From positions 1,382,509 to 1,446,508 of the forward strand of contig QXEO01002102.1 in the NCBI GenBank assembly GCA_007115705.1: DNA of 64,000 nt, written 5' to 3'. This document shows, piece by piece, positions 1 to 10,834 of the stretch. The position numbers and the translations under genes are program-made. The number at the start of each line of letters is the position of its first letter. The stretch's first letter is position 1. The DNA is from Dactylis glomerata (lineage: Eukaryota > Streptophyta > Magnoliopsida > Poales > Poaceae). The notes under the pieces are model-generated. The model ran no database searches and was not told the DNA's origin. It saw only the letters and a program-made list of their open reading frames with translations.

Positions 1-2084
1 AGAACTTAAAACATGGGCATGAAGATATAATCTTGACAATAGAACTTAGCAACCATGTTGTAAACATGAAAATGAACACAAACAAAAGATCATGAAAATG
101 AAACAATGAAAGTCAAACATGTGTTCAAATCATAAGGAAAAACATACAAATGATTTTCAGCTTGTCCTTCATGGAGAGCAAAACATAAATGCATAGGACA
201 CCTTCAAGTTTAAGAGGGCGACTAGATACAAATAATTTAAGAACAAGTGAAACCAACAATATGAATCAATCAATGAAAACTTTGGGAAAATGCACATTAT
301 ACTAAGAATGACAACTTTGCTCTCTTATGGTGCATAAAGAAAGAAGGTGGTGACTCAACAAAATAAAATAAAAGAAAGACCCTTCGCAGAGGGAAGCAGT
401 GATTGCAAGTTTTATAGACCTTCAAAAATTATGTTGCTTGCTCGCTTTGAGCTCTCATTGCCCCCATCATAAGCATCTTGAATGGTTAGAGTTAATGCGA
501 GAACAATTATGATGCATATGCTTGACAAATCATAAGTCGAAAACCTCGTGCCCCGTGAATACGAGTACCCAAACCTCATGCTACTTTACTTAGAGTCCCA
601 AGCAAGGCTCTTGTCATTGTAAGTATATATGTATCATCGAAAACCGCCAATGGGGTACCTCCGTGCCCGATGACATGGAACAAGCCCACATCAAAATGAC
701 AGGACAAGCAGATAATGAACACCTCGACATCTCTTTTATTTGCCATTTGTTTAGCTTTTTATTATGAGATGCATCATCGAATGTCCACCATGGGTATGCT
801 GCAAATTTCCACCATGAATTATGCATGGCTTAGATTGGCGGCCCAGGCGTTTCCCTAACACATATACAAACTCCATGATCCCCACAAGATTCCCAATTCA
901 TTTCACACCGCGAGCATCCATAAACAAAAGATCACGATATCAACTCAAATAAGAAGTGCAATGTTGAAAGCTTGCCCCATGACAGCATGGATGGGCTAGA
1001 ATCCAACTTACAACTTGCAAGCATAACAACTCAACATAAAAGACCACAATGTCAAATTTCAAGAACAGGAAAAAGTAAAGTGTGCCTTCTGGTTCATGAG
1101 AGCTTTACTGACCAATTTTCGCATAACACTGGTAAGAGTTTAATTTGAAGAGAAGATAAAAGCAAGTCAAATTTACTTGGAATAGCAAATTGCTAATAGG
1201 TATGTATGGTGGACACTTTGGAAAACTTTGGCTTTTAGGAGTTGGATGCACGAGTAGAGCTCATACTCAGTACAAGGCGAGGGCTAGCAAAAGACTGGGA
1301 GCGACCAACTAAGAGAGCAATAATGGCCATAATCATGCAAAGCGACAAAGCGACATTAAAAAAAGCATAAGATGGCATCAAAAGTCAAAAACTAAATGAT
1401 CATAAAGGCTATTGGCGACTTTGTAAGAGTCTAACATGTGTGAGCATGCGCCAAGTCAACCCAAATAAAGCATCAAGGAGAAAACCAAAATAATGCTTCC
1501 ATACAATAAAAACAATGCATGATTTTTTTCAAAGGCTCATTAAGCAATCTCAGTTATTTGAGACAAGTCATGCTACAGCAAAACCACTAAGAATACTATC
1601 AAAAAGACATCAAGCACGACATGAAAAAGCCTAAGCCGCAGTCTACACAAGCTCCTTCTTGTTCCACTATTTTGCACAAAGCCTTTTCTCTTTTCCAACA
1701 CCATTTGAAATTTTTATAAACACCTCTTTTGATGAAAATCAATAAAGATCAGAGGCAAAAATACACCTTGATGAAAAGATATGACAAGGTCTGAATACAA
1801 ATCAAGGCGAAAATGAAAACCAAAAGCAGTAGCGGAAAAAGAAGAACACTCGGTGAAATTATAAGAATGAAAAACGGAGTGTTCTTGGCACATGAAAACG
1901 AGTACATCTCCTCCAAAAGAAATTTGTTGGGGTCCAACCATTTATTGCATCCAAAAAAACTAATCTAACTAAGAAAACTAAAACAACTGACGCTCCAAGA
2001 AAAACACATAGTGCATGAAGCAATAAAAATATAGTGTTTTGAAAGGTGACCTGATTTTTGCCGATGAAGAAGGGGTGCCTCGGG

Positions 2085-2155
2085 GGCATCCCCAAGCTTT
2101 GACGCTTGTACTTCTTGGATATTTCTTGGGGTGATGCATGGGCATCCCCAAGCTT
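2085..2155 (-). repeat. Duplicated polypurine-tract-like motif inside the retroelement
   Basis: The 15-mer GGCATCCCCAAGCTT occurs at 2085-2099 and 2141-2155. On the element's sense (minus) strand it reads AAGCTTGGGGATGCC, which resembles the AGCTTGGGGGGAG tract just before the LTR at 6704. The real priming tract of this copy is outside the window, so these are extra internal copies. Confidence 0.55.
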
Positions 2156-2812
2156 GAGCTTTTGTCCATTCTTCAACTCATCTCATCATTCTCCAATCCC
2201 TACACTTGAAAACTTCCTTCATACAAAACTAAACACAAATCTATTAGCAACATTAGTGTAAGCATATCATATAATCAACCTCTTTTTGCTTCAGGTTTCA
2301 ACCCAAAACCACCACATATAAAGTATATACTACTGTAGAAACTTCCCCAAAAGTTCCGTGATCAAAAGAACTAAGAAAGAAAGCGATAAAGCGGCAAAAA
2401 CGAATAGTGGCAGAAATCTGTGAAAACAGAACAGCTGACAAAGGTCGAATTTTTGAGGGGTTTTCTGTTGCTCAAATCAAAAAGTGTTCAACTAACGAAA
2501 GTTTGGATATAACCTGGGGCATATGCACAAGAAATCGCAGGTCCAAAAGATATACAGAGAATTTATACGAATTTTTAGGGTGCAGCACCAAAAATAGTTT
2601 CAGCACAGCAACATCCCCAAATCTTTACCTCACTCGAATTAGAGGCTTCTCTTGGCACAACAATAAAATAAAAAGGATAAGGAGCGGTCATTACAGTAGT
2701 AATGACTTCCAAGACTCAAATAAAAGAAAAAGTACTGGAAATAAAACATTGGGTTATCTCCCAAGAGTGCTTTTCTTTAACGCCTTTGAGCTAGGCTCAG
2801 AAAATTTGCGAA

Positions 2813-3147
2813 TCAAGTAACATCAAGTGATGAAGCATCAATTACCTCAGTAGGCTCTTTGGAAGTTCCCGCAAATGATTCAACCTGCAAGTCACTCTTA
2901 GTGGAACTAAAAGTCTTACCAATTTTAAGAACATGTTGAGGTTTAAGCGCAGAAACCTTGGGAACATACATAAATTTTTGCTCTTTTCCAACAAACACTT
3001 TCTCTTTCTTAAATTTAAGAGAAGAGAAGATTAAACTAAGAGTTTCCATAGACTCCTCTAGTTTACCAATCCTTACATTTTGATTATCAAGAGTAGTTCT
3101 AGCCTCTAAAATGGTGATTCTCTTCCCAATATTTTCTATGTCACCTC
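2813..3147 (-). pseudogene. C-terminal remnant of a retroelement-encoded protein, function not recognised
   Basis: About 110 codons are open on the minus strand and end with a stop at 2813. The fragment is rich in Lys, Glu, Ser and Leu, with a helical-looking stretch (KLEESMETLSLIFSSLKF) and a KVSALKPQHVLKIGK segment, but no protease, RT, RNase H or integrase motif. It sits immediately before the 3' non-coding part of the same element, so it is probably the end of that element's last reading frame. The open frame extends to 3304, but the part beyond about 3147 is translated LTR-like sequence and I do not count it. I cannot assign a biochemical role. Confidence 0.5.
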
Positions 3148-5468
3148 TTGGGCGCAGGTCCGGCCCAGCTTTCTGTTTTTTCCCTAAAAATTCCTGTAAG
3201 TATTTGAATCTTGCATAATTTGTATCTTTCAAACCGTAACTCGAAATAAAAAGTATTTTATATGAAAGTTGTTCAGAAAAATGAGTAGAATCTGAATATG
3301 ACATTCATATTACTGTTTGCATCTCGCATTATATTGTGACGTGGTAATTTGCGTCTCACCTAATAAGTAACATATGGAGTATTTGGAAATGCTTATAATG
3401 CTTTCCCGCTTCATTTAATATTGTGTAGCTCACCTATATCTTGTCTTTGTCATGCTAATCAATATTTCAATTGTTGAGTAGTAAAACAACTTGAACCATA
3501 TGTGTATGTGTCGGAATTCTGATTCTGCTTAATTTTGTGATAAGTTGCATTGCATCATAATTGCCTTGTCATGCATGGATACTTCACGTGATTATGCCGA
3601 TTCTTTTATTGTAGTAGTAAGTGTTGCATCCGTTGTTTGTTGTAGCGATTTGCTTCTTCTCGGATAGGACGCTTCGTGGTGATGTGAGGAATGACATATT
3701 CTTCGGAAGTTCTTCAACACTCTTTTTAGGCAAGCCCTTTTCTCTCTACCCATTTAATATTTTTGCTCTCGCTAGCTCTATATTCTAGCCTTGTGTCGCG
3801 ATGCTTTGTTTCGAGTCCCGTGTCCTATCCACATGTTTATCCAAAGCAAAGCCATAGAACCTTTCTTACATCCTATTACTCATGTGCTTGTTGTTCGAGT
3901 TGGCCTTGCAAGTTGTAGGCATATTCAGGTTGTTTGAAGTGGTGTTGTCTTATTGGGTTGGGAAAGTTATCAATTGCTCTACTTTATGAATATATGTTGT
4001 TGGAGATACTCATGGCTTGCTTTAATGTTAATGATTAAAACTCAATTAAGTAGAGGCATCGGTGAGTCATTTTGCCAGTTTTACGACGGCTCACTTGTGT
4101 CCCCTAGGACCCCGAGATCGCATGAACTATTCTGAGACTGAGCTCTCTAACCAGGCGTGGGTATGTTTACGGGCCTCCCCTCGATCACTGCCAGAATCTA
4201 CATACTTGTCCAGTGGCCACAACTAGTTTGAGGTTTTCATTTGGTTCTTGCGTGCATGCAGCTCTTGTATCTTATGGTCCGATTTATTTTGGGGGAAGCC
4301 GTGGGTGCCTTGTAACCCCTTGTTTGCTTCTGCATGTACGCATAGGTTTGCGGTGTGAGCGTTTACCACATGCTGAAGTGGGTCGTCTCCCGTGGGTGGA
4401 GTCGGGCCTCTGAAGCCATGCATGCAACAGCTAGGTCCGTCTCAGAGATTTGGCCAGACTCTCGAGCGGGTTAAACTTAGTTAGGTGGCTTCCTGGACTT
4501 GTTTGTAGTGAAGGAGAGTGCGAGTCGTGATCTCCTACTGACACACCATTGGAAGTGTGCTAATCATAGGCATCAAGGGGTGATCGTGCATTTGGATACA
4601 TTTGGGCACCCCTGCAGGGTTAAATCTTTTCGAAAAGCCGTGTCCGTGGTTATGGACGACTTGGAGCTGTACTACTCGATCATAGAACAACTTGCACCTG
4701 CTATTTCAATACTAATAAACTTGTGTAGTAAGCTAGCACAACTACAACAATAAACCTGCAATAACACTTGGTAACCATGTGAGTGCCTTTGATATTTGCT
4801 TCTTCGTGTGGTCATGAGGAGGTGATTCATCGGCTGGGTTATGTTTGGTGTTGGTATTCTAGTTGGTTCTTTTATGCACTCTCTTATCTTATTCTATTTA
4901 GATGAAAGTTGTAGTGTATCTCTGTAGTATACTTCTTTTTGTTGCCGCTAAGTCTACCATATAGCCTATAGGCGAGCATAGCTGAATTCCAGTCTCGCGA
5001 GTACGCGCCTCGATACTCACCCTCGTTTTTCTTCTTTTTTCCTTTCTCTTTCTCCCTCCTTTTTCGGCAACCATTGGCCCGATCTTCACAGGTATGGGAG
5101 CGACGACGTTAGCAAGGTTATCCTTCCGGCTTGGCCTGGGCAGGGTTATGGATGCCATCGTTTATCTTTAGGCCTCTTATGCCCATTTGTACTCTTGTCC
5201 ATACTCGGATACTATTTGCTTTATGTATGATTTGGATCTTTGTATGTATATTTGGATATTTTGACTCATGGAGTCTTCGTGGTTATATTATATATTCTTT
5301 TGTGGGTTCCATCATGAACTTGTGTAACTGTTGCTACCTTGATTCCACCCGCATCACGTGCATGTTGCGACGTGCACGAGGCGCTTGGTGCTGCGTTTCC
5401 AAAGCGACATCCTGTAGATTGTGGCGTGATCGCTATAATCTGCAAGGTGCCGATTTTGGGGCGTTACA
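3148..5468 (+). mobile_element. LTR fragment of a gypsy-type retrotransposon, 3' end preserved
   Basis: No coding capacity is visible over 2.3 kb. The right end reads GGGGCGTTACA, the usual 3' terminus of LTRs that begin TGTAACACCCC or similar. The segment near 4615-4670 (a GGGTTAAA block followed by GCCGTGTCC and GGTTATGGAC) resembles LTR A near 40236-40290, so the two LTRs appear distantly related. The left edge does not look like an LTR start, and the flanks show no target-site duplication, so I read this as a 5'-truncated LTR. Its flanks are opposite-orientation copies of one element. Confidence 0.55.
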
Positions 5469-5470
5469 CA

Positions 5471-6703
5471 TATGACTGAATAAAAAGTCAACTAATCCTC
5501 GATGATTTACTTTGCCTCAAAGTCCTTGTATCATTTTTATGCCTATATTAATTTTTTTGTCGCAAGCATGATTATGACAGTTATTGCTCTCTCGATTGTC
5601 GCTCCCCAGTCTTTTGCTAGCCTTCACTTGTACTGAGAGGGAATACTTCTTGTGCATCCAATTCCTGAAAACCAAGTAACCCCAAAGAGTCCACTATAAA
5701 TTCATAAGCATTGTATTTCAAAGCCATTCCAAGTAAATTTTCATGTGCTACCTTTCAAAGCTTTCAAATACTTCTCATTTTGTGCCACTATTTTTAGCTC
5801 ATGAGGACGTAGTGGTCGGAATTGCTATCTTCCATATTAAATTAAGTACCCCTCGACTTGCATGCTTCATCTGCTCGTCATTAATTTTGCAAGGGAGCTG
5901 GTCAGACCATTGTAAGCTAAATCTAAAAAAAAAGAAAAAGGCACTCCTCCATGGTATGTGAAAGTTGGTGGGCACCCGATGGAATCGGTTAGCCATGGTT
6001 TGAGAAAGGAAAAAGTGGGGAGGAGTGCCAAATCTTTATAAAAGAGCACCAATGTGCCAAATTTTCAAAGAACTCGGAACCGCTCTCACTTGTTTAGTAT
6101 GGGAGATAGCAAGAACCCATTGCCAGTTCTCAAAATAAATTTTTATCTCTGTTTTACAAATGAAACGCTCTAGCACATGTGAAATCACTACTTCCCTCTG
6201 CGAAGGGCCTTTCTTTTATGTTTATGTTGAGTCTTCATCTTCTAACTTTAAGCACTTTCTTGAGAGCATAACTTTTATTCTTAATGTAATGTTCTTGTCC
6301 CAGAACACGGTTAATTGTGGTATAACTTTGATGCTCGTATCTTTGATATTTTTTCTTCTAGTCTTCTCTTGAACTTCAGAGGTGCCTCAACATTTATGTT
6401 TTGCTCCACAAATAAAGGCAAGCGGGATACCACTCTTTCATATCTTATTATGAACATTACAATCTTGTAGCTTCTTATGTTTCATGTTGCTTGTTATTAG
6501 TGCATTGGCACTCTTTCATAGTTTGCTTGACTACGAGATAACATTAGTTGCATATTTCTTATTATGAATTGCCTGAGTACTTGATCATATAGTGGGAATA
6601 TATACATCTTATGAAGCAAATGTGTTCGTGAAAGTTTCTTTATCGCTCTCAGTTGTTAACTGAATTGCCTGAGGACAAGCAAATAGCTAAGCTTGGGGGG
6701 AGT
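5471..6703 (+). mobile_element. 3' internal non-coding region of a gypsy-type retrotransposon (plus copy)
   Basis: This is the plus-orientation counterpart of 1-3147, truncated on its left by the LTR fragment ending at 5468. It contains only short random reading frames. It ends in a purine-rich tract followed directly by an LTR starting TGATACG, which fixes orientation and identity as the pol-to-LTR spacer. Confidence 0.7.
6690..6702 (+). other. Polypurine tract for plus-strand priming
   Basis: AGCTTGGGGGGAG lies one base before the LTR start TGATACGTCC at 6704. A purine-rich tract abutting the LTR is where plus-strand DNA synthesis begins in LTR retroelements. Confidence 0.75.
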
Positions 6704-8102
6704 TGATACGTCCAAAACATATCTACTTTCCCAAACACTTTTGCTGTTGTTTCTCCTCTAATTTGTGTGTTTTCAATACAACTAACACGGACTAACACTA
6801 TTTTCAGCAGAATTGCCCTGGTGTCTTGTTTTTGTGCAGAAATCCAACTTTTAGGAAAAATCCTAGAAAATATTGCAAAAATCCTATTTTACCAGAAGAC
6901 CCACGGAGCCAGAATACGAGACGGAGAGGGGCTGGGAGGCCACCACACCACCTGGTGGCGCGGCCCAGGCCTGGCCGCGCCAAGGTGTGGTGAGACCACC
7001 CCAGTTGTCTCCTTGAGCCCTCCTTCTACCTACAAATACTCTTCGACCTTAAACTATCGGGGGTTCGGTGTTTTTCCCAGATAGACTTCCGCTGCGCTGC
7101 CACCATCAGAAACCGCGATTCGGAACTAGAAACTCTGTTCTGGCACCCCACCGGGACAGGGATTTGGAGGAGATCTTCATCACCATCATCACCAACGTCT
7201 CTCTATCAACCATCCATGACTCCCCCATCCATGTGTGAGTAATTCCCGCTGTAGGCGAAGGGGATGGTAGGGATTGGATGAGATCATTCATGTAATTTGC
7301 TATGAGATTGTTAGGGCATGGTGCCTAGTATCCATTGTTAGTGCTTATGACATTGTTGCAACTTGTTGTGCTTAATGCTTGTCACTTTGGGCCCGAGTGC
7401 CATGATCTCAGATCTGAACTTGTTATTGTTTTATGATGATACTTGTTGTTTATGATCTTACCTGCAAGTTGTATACACATATCGTTGTCCGGATCCCGAG
7501 GCCCCAAAGTGATAGCAATTGGGATAACCGGAGGGGATGGCTGTGATGTGAGGATCACATGTGTTCATCGAGTGTTAATGCTTTGCTCCGGTACTTTATT
7601 AAAAGGAGTACCTTAATTACCAGTAGTTTCCCTTGCGGCCCCGCTGCAAACGGGCTGGTAGGACAGAAGATGTCGTGCAAGTTTCTCATTGCGAGCACGT
7701 ACGACTATATACATAACACATGCCTATGGTTGTTTAGTACTAGGATGCTTTATCATTATTTATCTGCAATTGCCCATGTCTCGTTGATTACATGAATTAT
7801 CTTTTCCATGCAATGCCCGTTCATTCATCCCTATGCCTACAGTATTTAATCCTACTATTTACAATTGCTACCATTATCATCTTTACTTTATTATTGTTGC
7901 TACTATTTTACTACTGTCACCACTATAAAACTGCTGCTACTGATAAACTGCTGCGATCAAGTCTATTTCTAGGTGCAGCTGAATTGACAACTCATTTGTT
8001 AAGGCTTATAAATATCCTTTGACTCCCCTTGTGTCGAAACAATAAATTTGGGTTTTACTTCCCTCGAAGACTGTTGCGATCCCCTATACTTGTGGGTCAT
8101 CA
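6704..8102 (+). repeat. 3' LTR (about 1.4 kb) of the plus-strand gypsy element
   Basis: The LTR begins TGATACGTCC and ends TTGTGGGTCATCA, so the ends form a short inverted repeat TGAT/ATCA. A polypurine tract precedes it. A possible polyadenylation signal AATAAA is at 8041-8046, near the 3' end. The terminal CCCCTATACTTGTGGGT block is one I recognise from Triticeae gypsy LTRs. Small reading frames inside it have no recognisable products. The matching 5' LTR is not in the window. Confidence 0.75.
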
Positions 8103-8900
8103 GTCACCTTCACATCATGGTACAAGGTGTCTCCGGAGATTACAATAATAAAGCACGGGAGTTGCATAATATCTGAAGAATAGCATCTACCAATTCAACT
8201 AGATACAAAGCTCACGATCACATATAGATCACATCGTGGGAGAGAGAGATGAACCACATAGCTACCGGTAGAGCCCTCAGCCCCGGGGGAGAACTACTCC
8301 CTCCTCATCATGCGAGACAACAACGTTGAAGAAGATGGCGGTGAAGTCGATGGAGACGGTGGTGGAGGTGACGACGTCGATGGAGATGGCTCCGGGGGCA
8401 CTTCCCCCTCCTGGCAGGGTGTCGAAACAGCTGTCCCCCAAAATTGGTCTTCAACGGCGGTGGCGCTGCAGAACTTTACTAGGAAAAACACAGATTGATT
8501 TAGGGTTTGCCATCAGGAAGCTTTATATAGGCGGAGAGGCGGCATCAGAGGACGACCTGGCGGCCCACACCATAGGGTGGTGCGCCCCAGGGGTCACCCG
8601 TGCCGCCCTAGGGTGTGGCCGACCCCTGGCCCCCCTCTGGCTCTCATTCGGTCTTCGTCCTTCGTCTGGGAAAAATAGGAGTTTCGGCTTTTGTTTCATG
8701 CAATTCCGAGAATATTTCATGTGTAGCTTTTCTAAAACACAAAAATAGCAGAAAATAGGGAACTGACACTGTGGCATCTCATCAATAGGTTAGTTCTGGA
8801 AAATGCATAAAAACGCCACGAAGTGTAACAAAACACAAAGCAAATGGTGCATAAACAAGCATGGATCATCAAAAATTATAGATACGTTTGAGACGTATCA
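8103..8900 (-). repeat. Related LTR fragment in opposite orientation
   Basis: Read on the minus strand, it starts at 8900 with TGATACGTCTCAAACG, the same opening as the LTR at 6704. It runs through a TATA box (TATATAAAG, 8521-8529) and ends abruptly at 8103 where the other LTR terminates. It lacks the expected GTGGGTCATCA terminus of its own, so it appears 3'-truncated. Head-to-head LTRs of related families meeting at 8102/8103 suggest insertion plus deletion. Confidence 0.6.
8521..8529 (-). promoter_or_regulatory. TATA box of the inverted LTR
   Basis: TATATAAAG on the minus strand, about 370 bp downstream of the LTR start at 8900 in a GC-rich context, fits an LTR U3 promoter. Confidence 0.5.
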
Positions 8901-10817
8901 TGCCCCAGGACCCACCTTCTTCGCCTCATCTTATCAAACCATTCCACCTAGGGAGTCATTTTAGTTGAAGTTATTAATTTATTCACAAAACAACTTTGAC
9001 AAAGTGATCATAGCATGGCATCAATATTCAAGTATTTTAGCATCCTAGTAAGTGGGGTTTGAGGTTGACTACACACTACTAGGATCTAGCACTTTGTAAA
9101 ACAATTGAGTATTCCACCTATCATGCATACCACTGAAAAACACTAATGCAGTAGTAAAAGTGGGTAGAAGATATGTGTGTCACTTGCCTTGGCAACACCC
9201 AACACAGTCACAACAGTCACAGGGGTAGTTCAGCTCCTCTTCACAATCTAAACAAGCAATAACACAACCATAAACACATAGTTCACAATAGCAAGTCACA
9301 GACATGTATGCATGCATGCACATGGCCAATTAATTGAAAATGTTGCAATTAGGGTTTTCAGATGATGAGTTTTGATAAAACAACACCAATGCAAAAAGAA
9401 TTACTTAAATAGCACTTTTAGAGATTTAATTAATGCAAAAACAGTAACACAAAGGCAATTAAACTATACCAAGTTCATGCATGTTTCAAAAAGTGAGAAA
9501 TTTGATTCTAAAACATTCTACAAGTTTCAAGGAATCCAAAGACTACAAAATCACAAGATTTGAACTTGCAGAAATAAAGATATAAAATAGTTAACACAAG
9601 ATTAGGGTTTAATTCAATCTGAATTTAGATCCAGATTAGATACAAAAAATTTGAAAATAAACTACACTAATAAATTCTATGTATCCTAAGCTTTCCATTC
9701 ATATAAAAGTCATCAAAACGGATTAGTAGAACTATTTCTATGAATTTTGCAAGTTTTAGAAGTTTAAAATTGATTTAAATCTAATTTCAAAATTGAGCTG
9801 ATCTGGGCGTGACAAGTGGTGTGGTCTGATTCGCCCATACCGCTTTGGGCAGATCAAGCTTCTGGGCCATCAGATCTAAATAGATCTGAGCAGCTCAGAT
9901 CGACTCGTACCGATTCAATTAAGTTCTAATCGTGGCCACAGAGATTAGATCGGACGGTCGAGACGGGTGAGGGGGGAACTCATCGGCGAGGCTAGGGTTC
10001 TGGCGAGGTACGCTCCAGGTGGTGGACACCGGCGACGATGCGGTGCTCCTGGGGGCTTGCGGAGGTGACAACGAGGTTCAGCGGACGACAGCAAGCACGA
10101 CGGTGGTGGCGACGAGGTGATTGGGGTGCGGCAGTGTGCAGGAGCTCGATTAGAGCTCGCAGTACTGGCGGCGTCGCGAGGAGAAATTCGACGAGCTCGT
10201 CGAGCGATTGCTGCAGGGATTTGGGGGAAAGAAAGGAGAGAGGGGGTATAAATAGGCAGCTTCAACTTGTGCTAGGGGTTAGGGTTTGCGGACGGCGTGC
10301 GAGAGATCGGACGACGGCAGCGGCTGGCATGTCTGAGTCGGTCTCTGGCAAGGAGAAGGAGCTGACAAGCGGGCCCCGCCTGTCACTGTCCGAAACACGG
10401 CGGCGTGATACCGTTTCGGGCACGGGGGCTTGTTGGGCCTGGGCTAGCTACCTGGCCTGGGCCGGTTAGTCTCCCGGCGGCCCCTTTCTATTTTTTTAAA
10501 TCAGTTTTTCTTTTTCTGTTTTGAATTCAGAAATTGATTTGGCTTGCAATAAAATTGCATAAATTTGAATAACTTCAAATTTGCATTTTTTTTAAAGACC
10601 AGGGTTTTTGGGGCAGATTAATAGTGCAACCAAAAGAGGTCAACACAAAAATCATTTCTTTGGATCAAGGCAATAATAACTCACATGAGTTATTGAAAGA
10701 GAAATTTGTATTTGAAAACTTTCTTTGAAGCAAAAATAAAGCAAGATTATTTGAAGAAATGCAATGATGATCATGTATGCATGCTGGTTTTGAATTTTAA
10801 AATCTAGGGATGTTACA
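8901..10817 (-). repeat. 3' LTR of E1
   Basis: On the minus strand the LTR starts TGTAACATCCC at 10817, right after the polypurine tract. It contains a TATA box (TATTTATA at 10254-10247) followed by a C/T-rich initiation region, then a long AT-rich R/U5-like part. The distal end near 8901 meets the TGATACG LTR and has no clear CA terminus of its own, so the exact end is uncertain. Short reading frames inside (for example 10038-10469 plus) look like chance. Confidence 0.65.
10247..10254 (-). promoter_or_regulatory. TATA box of the E1 LTR
   Basis: TATTTATA on the minus strand is followed by ACCCCCTCTCTCC, a typical plant LTR core promoter. It lies about 560 bp into the LTR. Confidence 0.5.
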
Positions 10818-10834
10818 GACTAACCCCCTTAAGA
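10818..10834 (-). other. Polypurine tract of E1
   Basis: CTTAAGGGGGTTAGTC on the minus strand directly precedes the LTR start. The pol stop codon (TAA, 10831-10829) overlaps the tract. Confidence 0.6.

Larger units (their letters stand above)
1..3147 (-). mobile_element. 3' internal, mostly non-coding part of a gypsy-type LTR retrotransposon, cut by the window start
   Basis: Read on the minus strand, this stretch matches by eye the plus-strand segment 5471-6703. Shared landmarks include minus 1270-1330 against plus 5566-5665 (a CAGTCTTTTGCTAGCC block) and minus 350-400 against plus 6180-6235 (a CTTCCCTCTGCGAAGG block). The plus copy leads straight into a polypurine tract and LTR, so this is the region between pol and the 3' LTR of the same family. 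The 3' LTR of this copy would lie beyond coordinate 1. Only a short coding remnant is present, at 2813-3147; the other small reading frames here look random. The right edge near 3147 is abrupt, where unrelated LTR-like sequence begins. Confidence 0.7.

Noticed and set aside
2407..2820. 137-codon plus-strand frame
   Set aside because: It lies in the non-coding 3' region of an element whose sense is the minus strand, has no domain, and its homologous region at 5471-6703 does not keep it.
5131..5475. 114-codon frame at the end of the LTR fragment
   Set aside because: Ends at the LTR terminus and has no motif; hydrophobic residues follow from T-rich sequence.
8326..8748. 140-codon frame in the inverted LTR
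   Set aside because: Runs antisense through an LTR promoter region with several overlapping frames; the composition follows the local GC repeats.
8103..8900. Solo LTR
   Set aside because: One terminus is missing and no flanking target duplication is found, so it is only a fragment.
10038..10469. 143-codon frame in the E1 LTR
   Set aside because: GC-rich LTR promoter/leader sequence on the opposite strand to the element, low-complexity Arg/Ser/Gly composition, no family match recognised.
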